Shown piece after piece: positions 1 to 9,269 of a stretch of 23,982 nucleotides of DNA. Source of the DNA: Euprymna scolopes (taxonomy: Eukaryota > Mollusca > Cephalopoda > Sepiida > Sepiolidae); the NCBI GenBank assembly GCA_024364805.1, contig CM044497.1, positions 110,599,598-110,623,579 on the forward strand, written 5' to 3'. A program made the position numbers and the translations under genes. Numbering within the stretch: position 1 is the stretch's first letter; each line of letters begins with the position of its first letter. A model generated the notes under the pieces. The model saw only the letters and a program-made list of their open reading frames with translations, was not told the DNA's origin and made no database searches.

Positions 1-872
1 TATTATACATCCATCTAAACAAATATCTTATCGATTATACATCATCTAAACAAATATCTTATCGTTTATACAACCATCTAAACAAATATCTTATCTATTA
101 TACATCCATCTAAACTAATATCTCATCTATTATACATCCATCTAAACACATATCTTATCGATTATACCTCCATCTAAACAAATATCTTATCTATTATACA
201 TCATCTAAACAAATATCTTATCGATTATACATCCATCTAAACAAATATCTTATCTATTATACATCCATCTAAACTAATATCTCATCTATTATACCTCCAT
301 CTAAACAAATATCTTATCTATTATACATCCATCTAAACAAATATCTTATCGATTATACCTCCATCTAAACAAATATCTTATCGATTATACCTCCATCTAA
401 ACAAATATCTTATCCATTCTACATCCATCTAAACTAATATCTCATCTATTATACATCCATCTAAACAAATATCCTATCTATTATACATCCATCTAAACAA
501 ATATCTGATCTATTATAAATCCATCTAAACTTTCATATCTTATCTATCATACATCCATCTAAACAAATATCTTATCTACCATACATCCATCTAAACAAAT
601 ATCTTATCTATTATACCCCCATCTAAACAAATATCTGATCTATTATATATCTATCTAAACAAATATTTCATCTATTATGCATCCATCTAAACTAATTTCT
701 TATTTATTATATATCCATCTAAACAAATATCGTATCTATTATACATCCATCTAAACAAATACCTTATCTATTATACAACCATCTAAACAAATATGTTATC
801 TATTTTGCATGCATCTAAACACATTTCTTATCTATTATACACCCAACTAAACAGAACGTCATCTATTATACC
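1..872. repeat. 32-bp tandem satellite array, right edge
   Basis: About 27 head-to-tail copies of a 32-bp unit (core CATCTAAACAAATATCTTAT) run from the first base to about 872, where the last degenerate unit meets unique sequence. The array is open at the left edge, so its true size is unknown. Some units are 31 bp (units 2 and 7) and one is 34 bp. Diagnostic variants recur every fifth unit in the left half, while units in the right half carry more private changes. The unit length is not a multiple of three and no coding role is apparent. Confidence 0.97.
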
Positions 873-1446
873 AAAGGCAAAATGCTCACGAAATACTTTT
901 TTCGTCGGGCTTCTCGACGCGGTTACTATTATGGATACGTTTCATTATACTTCCTAGATTATAATATCTTCGATTTGCAAACGGGCGTCATCTCTATCTT
1001 TATTTTGATCGACTTTTAAAAAATTCCTTCCCTCTCGTTCTTTCCAATGTTTGTTTGTATTTTTCGTATGAAAGTGAAATTGATCGAAGCAAACAGCAAC
1101 GTCTGGCTTTCCTGCCAGGGTCGTCCAGAAGGCAATTGCTACAAGAACACGTCCCCTATTCTTGTAAGTAAGAAAAACATTAAATAAGTAAAAATGAGAT
1201 AGGATAGACCGAGAATTGAACTGGGTAAGCTAAGTTCGGAATTATGTCCAGGAAAGATATTCAGAAGGAATTCGATTGTTTAGAGATGTTATTGTAAAAA
1301 GGAATTTTGATCGTTGAGTTCTTTTTTTATGAAAACTGAATTGAAACAAGGTCAGTTAGAAAAAACGAACAATAGCAAATTTAAACATATTGAAAAATAG
1401 GTAACGTAATGCCGAAAATAGGTTAGAGAATTTTCGTCTGCAGACA
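873..1446. other. unassigned AT-rich sequence
   Basis: This follows the satellite array. I see no supported gene. A short inverted repeat (ACAAGAA / TTCTTGT) lies around 1140-1166. Otherwise nothing is recognised. Confidence 0.5.
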
Positions 1447-1768
1447 TGTGTGAACAGTGTCTGTTTTAGCCACGTGAGTTCAGGAAAACATGAGAGGAGC
1501 ACATTCTTGGACATGTGCATGACGTCATGGCTGGGGGATTTATTGTCAATATAGTTGGCTAGTGTCAGTGAGATATGGAGAGAGTTGGGCAGATGGGAAT
1601 CAGGAGAGTCGAGTCCGGATCGGGTCCTCCTTTAGAAGCGAAGGGTTAGAAGTTGTAATCATGTAGTGACTTTTGAATTCCTGGATGTGAAATCATTGCA
1701 ACCGGCCGAAGTAATAAAATTATCATCATAATTTTGTAACTGCGTCTTGTGAAGGTCATTCTTCAACA
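1447..1768 (+). mobile_element. possible solo LTR (Gypsy-like), fossil
   Basis: A block of about 320 bp begins TGTGTGAACA and ends TTCTTCAACA, giving the TG...CA boundaries of an LTR. It has a poly(A) signal AATAAA at 1713-1718, about 50 bp before the proposed end, as expected for an R/U5 region. A perfect palindromic CRE, CATGACGTCATG, lies at 1518-1529 in what would be U3. I see no matching target-site duplication, no second LTR and no internal coding region in the window. The call rests on composition and boundary motifs only. An unrelated promoter or terminator-like sequence is possible. Confidence 0.35.
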
Positions 1769-2394
1769 ACTAAAGGTAATGTGAAACAGGTCTTTATATG
1801 AACATTGTGTCCACTCATCGTTATTAATGAACGTATGTGTCTCTCCATCTTAAGAAATGTGTCTCCGCTTTTGTGTTATCAGAACTGTGTATTACCTGGT
1901 CCCCTACTCTCTCTAATATATATGATAAAAGAACGGATAACCCTCCCCTCTAAAACTTCTGTTAAGAAGAAAGAAAAAAACATTCACAGAAGTGTATAAA
2001 TGTATCTCTCTCTCTCTCTTCTATATATCTCCCCTCGTCCAATTGTATTACATGCCCCTGTCGCTCTTTAAAATGTGCCCATTGTCATCTAAATATGAAC
2101 ACCCGGCTATACAACACAATTAATTTGAATCATAATGGAGGAAACTCTTCATATCAGACAATACTTATACATGTTAACGCTGCCATAGCTCCCCTTTTAG
2201 GAGAGGAACTCGTTTTCCCAACATCGTTGGGAACAGATACGGCTGAAACTGGCCTACGGAGAGACATCGATTTAAAATCGTGATTCTTAAGTTAAGCCAG
2301 ACGTTCATTTCTGCGTCTGCGTGAACTCATTCACTTAAATATTCATTTCTGCAAGTCAACTTTTTTATTTCATCGCTAAATTTGAAAGGTTTTA
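1769..2394. other. unassigned sequence
   Basis: Contains a short CT tract at about 2006-2020. Short open frames here show no recognisable protein features. Confidence 0.5.
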
Positions 2395-2515
2395 ATTCCT
2401 GTCGCGTCATAGCGTAACGGTAAGTAGTCAGGTTTTCTTTCACTTCTTTTTCCGCCATCGCAACAGGGGTCCAAGCCTGCCTGCCTACTAACACTTTTTT
2501 TTTTCATAAATCCTT
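2395..2515 (+). mobile_element. tRNA-derived SINE, family with GCCTGCCTGCC module
   Basis: A perfect Pol III A-box consensus match, TAGCGTAACGG, lies at 2410-2420. A degenerate B-box follows at 2468-2476 (GGTCCAAGC, two departures from GWTCRANNC). The B-box is followed by GCCTGCCTGCCTAC and then a T run at 2495-2504. The same layout (TTTTC..TTTCAC..CTTTTTCCGCC, then B-box, then CCTGCCTGCC) recurs on the minus strand at 12990-13086, so this is a dispersed family rather than a functional tRNA. The SINE limits are approximate. Confidence 0.65.
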
Positions 2516-3328
2516 ACAATCTACGGCAACTAAAGCAGAACGTCAATAAAGCTATGAGGTAAATCACCAGAAAAGATCTCTAGACAGTATCTGCAAACGT
2601 TGTTAAACGTGATCAGAAATGCATAGATGTCAACTGGTAGCACTTCCAGCATTTTTATCAAACTACAGGAAATTTAAACAATGAAAGAATGCTCTACCTC
2701 TCTACTACATTTTCTAGGCTTCTTTTAAGTGGGCTACCATGTACTTATTAGGCAGTAAAACAGCCTGATAGAGTTCAACGACAGACGCCGGAAAATTTCA
2801 TTATATTAAGGATGACGGCGTGTATTTACTTTCCTAAATAGCGTTACGTGGACTTATAATAAGAAATATTTTTTATAAATATTAATAATATTTTTTTTAA
2901 TTCACAAACAAAGTTTCGAAGTACCATTCCCACTTAAGTAGGAAGTGATAATTATTGCAGTATAGTAATGTGAATCCAATAAGATTTTTTTTCTGAACGT
3001 TATAAAGCAGCAATCAAACTGCACATATGTAAATAAATGGAAAACTTTGTAATTTGTAAGCGCTATTCACAACGCTCAACAGCATACAGATCCGCAGTTG
3101 GAGGCAGTACCATTATCATCGGGAGAAACCACTTGAGTAATGGACCTCTTCAGTGGCGACCCCCAAACCGAGGATCATATCGGTGCTCATGTAACCAAAT
3201 TTTCTTAAACTCAAATTTCTATTTTATTAGATCCTGTAGTTCTCACCCGCTAACAGCACGTCGTTCACAAATATCTTTATTTTTTATATAAGTGTTTGTA
3301 CAACAAAAATAATGTGCAACTATATGGG
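2516..3328. other. unassigned AT-rich sequence
   Basis: No supported gene, RNA or element end was seen. The short open frame at 3037-3291 has no recognisable domain. Confidence 0.45.
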
Positions 3329-4050
3329 CTAGCTTTCGCCCAGCATAAATTAACTATATAAGCGTTAGATTCCATACGAAGTATTCTTAATCACGCATAA
3401 TGTTTCATGTCTTAATAGGGAGACCCGATGTTGCCCGGAACTGAATTAGTATCAATGAATGTTTTACGTTTCAATATTTCGATTGATTCCCTGCTGTAAT
3501 AGCGGAACAACCGCAGTGCGCCTGGAAAAAGCTACACATACCTTTTACAGTAATTTATTTAACAATACCTCGTAGTCTACATTGCAATGTAGATAACCTA
3601 CTGATAATGTTATAAAATTTATTTTGTATAGAATGTCTTGAATTGAAGTTTAAAATGACAATTTCAAGTATTGTGCGACAATTGTGCTCTAAACATGAAC
3701 ATTAATTTCGAACGCGCCGCTATCATATCAAAGAACCTACTATTAGTTTTATATGCCTTACTTGACTGTTGTTTAGTGAGCATAGCTTGTATTTAAGTTT
3801 AAGATAAAAAAAAATATGCCGCTGCACTTTGTCTGAAACAGAAACATCCAACTGGCACACCCCCTTGTCATGTCAAAGAACCTAACGGACGGTCATGTTC
3901 CAAAAACTACCGTTGAATTTATATGTTCTGCATTTCGGCATGCAGTAATAAAACTCCTCCAATGCACTTGTGATGTAAGGCTGTGTAAGATGTTAATTTG
4001 GTTAAAATCGAACATTCCTTCTTTCAACGTATTATTTTCATTATTGATTA

Positions 4051-4430
4051 CTGATACGTATCGAAAACATTCCGATACAAAACTTGGTATTGGTACAATC
4101 TGCAAAGGTCACCGCTTTCAAATTTGACATATTGTCAGCATATTTTTCGTACCAAAACAGATTAAAATACTTGCCGCATGTCTGAATATCCGTTATGTAT
4201 AAATTTCAAATGTTCAGACCCAAAATTGGTAGTAGTTTTACTGGCACTGCAAAGGTAAACTTCTTTGAACTTTGTCCCCTTGATAACTCAAATTTTCCAC
4301 CCAAACTAAATAAAAAGCTTTCCCTATTTCTGAATACCCTTTATGAAAAATGTTAAAAGTTTAGACCAGAAATTGGCAGAGTAATTTGGTAGAGACCGCA
4401 ACGGTCAATATTGTTAACATGTAACCCCTA
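4051..4430 (-). repeat. internal Helitron tandem units (~130-150 bp)
   Basis: Three successive diverged units start near 4051, 4181 and 4329. Each shows a TCTGAATA-like start, then an AGACC..AAATTGG block, then a GCAAAGGT or GCAACGGT block. A fourth related unit starts near 4791 (TCTCAATACT .. GGAAATTG .. TTTGGTAGGG). They lie inside the minus-strand Helitron. Confidence 0.7.
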
Positions 4431-4527
4431 TTATGACCCCATACCATTATAATACAATGCCCTTTGTGTAAACAAAAAGAGCTAAGACATTGTTTGATGA
4501 TTGTAATTTTTCATATGCATCTCAGTA

Positions 4528-4650
4528 GCAGCCAAATAGTGTAACGGTTAAACACGCCGACTGTTAAATAGGCGGTCGAGTTCTAATCCTGGCAAAAGTA
4601 GTTGCTTGATCGCAGAGACAAAGTGTTTTGTACTTTAACCTTAGTTTTGA
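4528..4650 (+). mobile_element. tRNA-Asn-like SINE head
   Basis: An exact A-box match, TAGTGTAACGG, lies at 4537-4547. A B-box, GTTCTAATC (one mismatch to GWTCRANNC), lies at 4580-4588. The 43-nt offset between box starts fits tRNA geometry. Between them, CCGACTGTTAAATAGG looks like an anticodon arm with GTT, as in tRNA-Asn. The arms do not pair as a clean cloverleaf and the 3' end continues into unrelated sequence, so I read it as a SINE head and not an active tRNA gene. It lies inside the Helitron at 3329-4902. Confidence 0.6.
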
Positions 4651-4902
4651 TACCATAATTTTTTTTTGGACTCAAATCAAATTATAAATTTTGATCTATG
4701 TCCAAGTAGCCTACGTTTACAATTTCAAATGTTTAGACGTTTTGACAGCCAACTTTCTGGGTTAAAACCAATTATAAAGATTTTCGAAAATCTCAATACT
4801 CCTTAGATCAAAACTCAAGTCTCTAGGCCGGAAATTGACAGAGTTATTTGGTAGGGAAACGTACACCCACACACACCATGTTCCCTTTTATAGATATATG
4901 GA

Positions 4903-5514
4903 TATACTAGTATGATTTATTTTTATTACATATTGATATTCGTATTACAAACCCTTTTTTTTCTCTTTGATTAAAAAGAAAATGTAACTTTGTTATATAT
5001 GGCTCGAAAGAATCGCATTAATTAGGAAAAGATCAAGCTACTTGGAATATTCTTTTAAACAATCACTTTAATTAATTCCCGATAAGTTTTTTTTTTCAGT
5101 TTTCTTATGTGATGATCATCTTTAGTTAACTAATCCTGACTTTCAACGTGTTTAACTTTAATTTACACATCTCCTTCTCTTTCTTTCTTTCTTTCTCTCT
5201 CTCTCTCTCTCTCTCTTGATCAGTCCTCTAATATTACGTGTCATTATTTTCATGCAGATACTCTACATGATTTATACTTGCGTAATATTTACGAAAAATG
5301 ATTATAGTAAACACATATATATATATATTTGTTTAAAAATTGCCTAACAAACTCCTCTGACAGTTTTGGTCTATAGGCATGATATTAGTATATACGTAAT
5401 TCGAACCCATGAACAAATTTATATATGGGTGGGAAATCAGTGCAAATGTGCCAAAGTAAAAGGAATATGCATGCGTAACGTAATCTCTATTGGTTCATAT
5501 TTTAATTTTTAGCG
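4903..5514. other. unassigned sequence with CT microsatellite
   Basis: A pyrimidine tract (TTTC then TC repeats) occupies about 5171-5217. No gene or element boundary is recognised in the rest. Confidence 0.55.
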
Positions 5515-5625
5515 TTGTACGTCTCTATAGCTCATGCGTAAACGTCAAAGGAAAGAGAAAATCGCAAGCTAAACCTCTCTGATTTCGATTCTCAGTGGTA
5601 GCGCATGAGTCATTAAAAAAAAAAT
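5515..5625 (+). mobile_element. tRNA-derived SINE-like unit with A tail
   Basis: A perfect A-box consensus match, TAGCTCATGCG, lies at 5528-5538. A B-box-like TTTCGATTC (one mismatch) lies at 5583-5591, and an A run at about 5614-5624 could be the tail. The A-to-B offset of 55 nt is longer than in a tRNA, matching the stretched layout of the SINE at 2395. The limits are approximate. Confidence 0.45.
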
Positions 5626-5744
5626 TCAATGTACTATATATTGGGTCGAATATACAACAATAATAAATACAAATCTGCAATGATGAAAATAACATATTTA
5701 AGCGTATTTTACGATTTTGGGAATGTCAGGCAGCCTATTAGTGT

Positions 5745-5745
5745 G

Positions 5746-5791
<46 letters not shown>
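5745..5791. repeat. (TA)n microsatellite
   Basis: A nearly pure TA dinucleotide run with a single interruption near 5756. Confidence 0.97.
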
Positions 5792-5796
<5 letters not shown>

Positions 5797-6566
5797 GTAA
5801 CTTTTTTTTATTTGAAAAACGGATTCGATTATCACGCTATTTAATCAGTCGTGATATCAGTTGATCCTTTCCACACAATAAATATTTATTGAAATCGATA
5901 AGCTTTCTCCATGGGAACATATACGAAAATCAAATTAAGATACTATTCTGAACGTGATTGTTTATTTTCCGCTTTATCAATGGTCAACTGAAGAGTTCAA
6001 ACCGACCGCCATAAAAATCGATATCAGATTTTGCAATGCGAGATGTTCTACATAATCAATTAAAAACTATTTAACAAAATATATTTAATGGCATCGTGAT
6101 TATGGGTAAGTATCAAGTTACTAAGCGGAGGTTTATAATTAACAGAGACTTGCATGACATTGATGTTATTATAATAATATACTAGTATATGCAGAGAAAT
6201 TGATTGGAAAATGCAATGGTCCTCGTTAATATTGGCATCATTTTTTTTTATTATGTGCGGCATTTTTAATAATGAACAAACACACGAACACAAATATACA
6301 CAAGCACATGTATAAAGTTCTTTCACTAAAATGCATATGATAAATACTGCTTTCATCAACTCGTTTTCTGCTTGACTGAATGTTAAATGAAGTTGCGAAT
6401 GAGTTCATTAGTGTTTTCCCTCATCTTCTGATGAGAAGGCTACTTCCTTTTATGAATACAGAAAAAGGCATTTAATACTCTGTCTTATGTGGATTATGCC
6501 TGTGAGCAATGTTCAAACATATTGCTATCACACATATTTATTCTGCAACCTCGTATGAAATACCTG

Positions 6567-6567
<1 letters not shown>
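5792..6567. other. unassigned AT-rich sequence
   Basis: No gene is recognised. A small hairpin, CTCATC / GATGAG with loop TTCT, lies at about 6420-6435. Confidence 0.5.
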
Positions 6568-6652
<85 letters not shown>

Positions 6653-6681
6653 ATATATGTATATATATATATATATATATA
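6568..6681. repeat. compound (TA)n(TG)n(TA)n microsatellite
   Basis: TA repeats at 6568-6636, TG repeats to about 6652, then TA repeats to 6681. Open frames through it are poly-IY artefacts of the repeat and not genes. Confidence 0.97.
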
Positions 6682-7255
6682 CTTGCAATGAGCCACGACG
6701 TTGCCTGGGATTGTATGCTAATCAACCTATAATTCACATTCCCATATATTCTTTGTCATCAATTAATTGGAAAATTACCTGTCTCCCCGGAGTGATTAGG
6801 CTTCTAATACAGTGTAATATACATTGCGCTGTGGGTACCTTACTGTTTATTTTATAAAACTATTTGTATATATAATGGCTTATTTAAAGTTTAAAATGAA
6901 AAAAATGTCACGTATCATGGTTCTATTGTTCTTTAAATCGACACCTTCATTTGGGACGCGCTTTTGTCATATCAAAAAGAAATTGTTGATTTTTATACGT
7001 CGGGCCTTTCGGTTTGTATCTTAAAAAAACTCAAATGCATTCACGAAGTTAGGCTATGGAAGGTGTAAATTTAGATCAAAATCACTGGTTCCTACTTTCA
7101 TCGGACTATGTCGATTATCGATTATCGATTATCGATACATTGCAAAACTCTCAGGTAAAAAACCCTTTATGCACACTTCCAGGCAAATAACATATCTTTA
7201 TGCGAAATTTAAAAGACGACATTCCATCGGTTTTGGAGTCGATAGGAAACGAACT
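6682..7255. other. unassigned sequence
   Basis: Contains three tandem copies of CGATTAT at about 7112-7135. Nothing else is recognised. Confidence 0.5.
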
Positions 7256-7324
7256 CAAATATACACACATACAATAAATATTATACATATTATATATATT
7301 ATATATATATTATATATATATATA
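7256..7324. repeat. TA-rich microsatellite
   Basis: Imperfect TA repeats with TTA interruptions, followed by a short GA run. Confidence 0.9.
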
Positions 7325-7429
7325 AAGAGAGAGAATACATGATAAAAATATATATCACAAAATTCAGGATGTTGACCATCTTATAATTTATTCCTTTAAT
7401 TCAGTTGACTCATACAATACTTGATAGTA

Positions 7430-7513
7430 TCTATTATACCCTTAACTCATCAGAAGAAATAGCAACAATCTATCCGTCAAATCTGTCTTCTGATGAGTTA
7501 AGGGCATAATAGA
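7430..7513. repeat. 28-bp-arm palindrome carrying CTGATGA
   Basis: Arms 7430-7457 and 7486-7513 are inverted copies with one mismatch around a 28-bp spacer. Reading into either arm gives CTGATGA, followed by GTTA, a 6-nt loop and TAAT. These can pair as a short stem in the position of hammerhead stem II. The GAAA that should follow is absent (AGATT is seen), so this is at most a decayed relative of the palindrome at 8451-8610. Confidence 0.8.
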
Positions 7514-7685
7514 TTCACTGATTGATATAATAATTAAGTGATTGATTTTGCCCTGCGAAACAGATACTGTCATCATGAATTTTGGAATATAACCTTTTGT
7601 CAGTTATTCTCTATATTGCTCTGTAATTACATTGAGCTTCTTAAATAAGGATCGATATATATTTTAAGAAAATATATTTCTACAG

Positions 7686-7686
<1 letters not shown>

Positions 7687-7730
<44 letters not shown>
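7687..7730. repeat. (TA)n microsatellite
   Basis: A pure TA run that ends exactly where the 68-bp direct repeat begins. Confidence 0.97.
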
Positions 7731-7731
<1 letters not shown>

Positions 7732-7797
7732 CGGATATACGAACAAACAAACAAACACACACCAATCGACAGTTGAGATTTTTATAATAGATTGATT
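7730..7797 (-). mobile_element. Helitron-like 5' end, copy 1
   Basis: Read on the minus strand it begins at 7791 with TCTATTATAAAAATC, followed by a GTGTGTTTGTTTG stretch. This matches the style of the other Helitron 5' ends in the window, and the preceding base is A. It is identical to 8031-8098 except for one base. Past 7730 it runs straight into a TA array, so only this end is kept. Confidence 0.5.
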
Positions 7798-7798
7798 A

Positions 7799-8092
7799 TG
7801 ACGTCTAACCATTTAAAATAGCGTTTATTAATCAAACGTTCTCTCTTCTAGGCATGCACGACTTGAAAAAGTATCGAGGCAAAAAGTAACATCTCATTGA
7901 AAGAAATGGCGCAGTTGACCACCACAGAGTTTCTCTTTTTTTTTAATTTTCATATATTATGCGTCCGAGGTATCGGTCTTTCAGACATTCCATGTTTCGA
8001 CTCCTTCCGATGCTGATAACGAAAGTTTTTAGCGGATATACGAACAAACAAACAAACACACACCAATCGACAGTTGGGATTTTTATAATAGA
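7799..8092 (-). mobile_element. Helitron-like fragment, copy 2
   Basis: The 5' terminus on the minus strand is at 8092 (A|TCTATTATAAAAATCC). Compared with copy 1 it carries a longer body beyond the shared 68 bp. I find no hairpin plus CTRR end before copy 1 begins at 7797, so the 3' side is truncated or unclear and the left limit given is only the gap to copy 1. Confidence 0.45.
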
Positions 8093-8104
8093 TTGATTGC
8101 TTTC

Positions 8105-8210
8105 ATTCTTGTAGCTCGGAGGTAAAGACTTATGGAAATAGGGTAACAGTTGGCTTCGAGTCTGTGTTCGGATCTCAGGACCGGCAGTGATTGTCATTCT
8201 ACACTGATTT
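8105..8210 (+). mobile_element. tRNA-derived SINE-like unit
   Basis: An A-box-like TAGCTCGGAGG (one mismatch) lies at 8112-8122 and a B-box-like CTTCGAGTC (one mismatch) at 8154-8162. The 42-nt offset matches tRNA geometry. No clean cloverleaf is visible. The 3' limit is uncertain. Confidence 0.45.
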
Positions 8211-8283
8211 TGCGTATGTATGAAACACTAGTTTGTGTATGTATGAAATTATAATCATTATTTAATTATAATTATACATGGAT

Positions 8284-8344
<61 letters not shown>
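8284..8344. repeat. compound (CA)n(TA)n microsatellite
   Basis: CA repeats to about 8305, then TA repeats to 8344 with one TG step. Confidence 0.97.
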
Positions 8345-8450
8345 ACTACTTCATTTACTCACATAAAATTAATATACGAAAGTATAGATTTATGCGTAAA
8401 CTTTAAGTATTCACTTCAAAAGTGCTCAATACGTAGGTAGAGATAGTTAG

Positions 8451-8610
8451 TAATTTATAAAATATATATGGGGATTAAGCTACACTGAATATTCGGCGTT
8501 TAATCTACTATAGGATTCGTCAGGCTTATGCATACGCCTGACGAATCCTATAGTGGATGAAACGCCGAATATTCAGTGTAGCTTAATCCTCATATATATT
8601 TTATAAATTA
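8451..8610. mobile_element. 160-bp palindromic foldback, Penelope/retrozyme-like
   Basis: The two 80-bp halves (8451-8530 and 8531-8610) are reverse complements at 76 of 80 positions with no spacer (centre TTATG|CATAC). The right half contains a hammerhead ribozyme core on the plus strand (separate entry). The left half holds the same motif on the minus strand with a T in place of the G of GAAA. The (TA)n array at 8612-8671 starts two bases after the palindrome. Type I hammerheads are known from Penelope-like elements and from small non-autonomous retrozymes. Assigning this copy to either is an inference, since no reverse transcriptase is present. Confidence 0.8.
8531..8590 (+). ncRNA. type I hammerhead ribozyme motif
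   Basis: The core is complete in order: CTGACGA at 8538-8544 (consensus CUGANGA), stem II ATCC 8545-8548 paired with GGAT 8555-8558 around loop TATAGT, then GAAA 8559-8562. Stem III follows as CGC 8563-8565 with GTG 8576-8578 (one G-U pair), extended past one mismatch by GAA/TTC, and then TA at 8579-8580, giving a GUA cleavage triplet. Stem I is weak: G8536-C8537 pair with G8581-C8582, then a mismatch and two A-T pairs. The surrounding palindrome would compete with this fold. Self-cleavage is therefore plausible but untested. Confidence 0.65.

Positions 8611-8611
<1 letters not shown>

Positions 8612-8671
<60 letters not shown>
8612..8671. repeat. (TA)n microsatellite
   Basis: A pure TA run directly abutting the 160-bp palindrome. 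Confidence 0.97.
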
Positions 8672-8673
<2 letters not shown>

Positions 8674-9265
8674 AAGGGAGAGATAGAGAAAAATGAAGAG
8701 AAAAGAGGGGGAGGATGGAAAGAGCCCAAACATGTTCAGCGGCGTGGTAAGTCAAAGGGAGGGATAGAGCGAGACATGATGGCAGATTAAAGCTTTGCCT
8801 GTTGTGAGATAGCGAGGAGATGCAAAATTATCGCTAACTTGACGTATAGACGGCTTGTTGATATAATCCACACATGAAAAGGTTGACGCTGCCTCAACTA
8901 CTTAAAGCTAATAACGTCGTGTTTCCAAACTGCCGGTCCGTGATTGTGTACATAAACATAGACACCTAATTATAGGAGCGAGATAAACACTATTGTGTCC
9001 GACGTAATGTATAATCAATTTTCGGCGGTCTATCCGGGGGCGGGAAAAAATGGCACGAGGCGGGACTGTCGGTGTAAGATGGCATTTTGTGATAGTTTCA
9101 CGAATCTTGCGAGAATGCAATGTTGACTGTCCGGGCGGTAGGCAGAAAAGGAACCTTATTGAAATGACAGAAACATCTGTGGTCTTTTATCGACCAAATG
9201 AAACATAGCAAGGCTCCATTTTTACTTAGATCTACGTTCATGCTTTATTCTATTCTCTAGTCGAC
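8672..9265. other. repeat-poor, locally GC-richer sequence
   Basis: A purine-rich stretch (8672-8790) is followed by sequence with a short GC-rich patch (about 9020-9075). No protein similarity is recognised in any frame. It lies just upstream of the possible exon at 9270. Confidence 0.4.
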
Positions 9266-9269
9266 ATTT

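Larger units (their letters stand above)
3329..4902 (-). mobile_element. non-autonomous Helitron, minus strand
   Basis: Read on the minus strand, the 5' terminus at 4902 begins TCCATATATCTATAAAAGGG and is followed by a GT-rich stretch. It aligns base for base in length with the 5' end of the plus-strand copy at 20681 (TCTAGATATCTATAAAAGTG), and the flanking base is A, as expected for Helitron A|T insertion. Internal blocks (4650-4735 and 4770-4870) are homologous to 20740-20985 in reverse complement. The 3' end is uncertain. One candidate is the CTAG at 3329-3332, preceded on the minus strand by GGGCGAAAG, but it is followed by C rather than T. A degenerate alternative lies near 3411-3440, with GGGCAACATCGGG. 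There is no Rep/helicase coding sequence, so the copy is non-autonomous. Confidence 0.7.

Noticed and set aside
1-872. CRISPR-like array
   Set aside because: The repeats are contiguous with no unique spacers and the context is eukaryotic. It is a satellite.
3143-3175. CTGAAGA on the minus strand near 3148
   Set aside because: No stem II or GAAA follows, so it is a chance heptamer.
3870-4127. Overlapping plus and minus frames of 70-85 residues
   Set aside because: They lie inside the Helitron and have no domain. They are internal repeat-unit sequence.
4537-4588. Functional tRNA-Asn gene
   Set aside because: The A and B boxes are well placed, but acceptor and T arms do not pair and the B-box is mutated; a SINE head is more likely.
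6420-6450. CTGATGA followed by a GAAG/CTTC stem
   Set aside because: It has the start of a hammerhead core and a stem, but GAAA is replaced by TTTT and no palindrome or stem III is present.
6690-6725. Possible Helitron 3' end (GACGTTGCCTGGGATTG .. CTAAT)
   Set aside because: Hairpin pairing is poor, and no matching 5' end or internal homology was found.
6489-6857. Open frames rich in Ile-Tyr across the TA/TG array
   Set aside because: They are produced by the dinucleotide repeat itself and have no other protein features. The same applies to the frames at 5629, 7627, 8573 and 17688.
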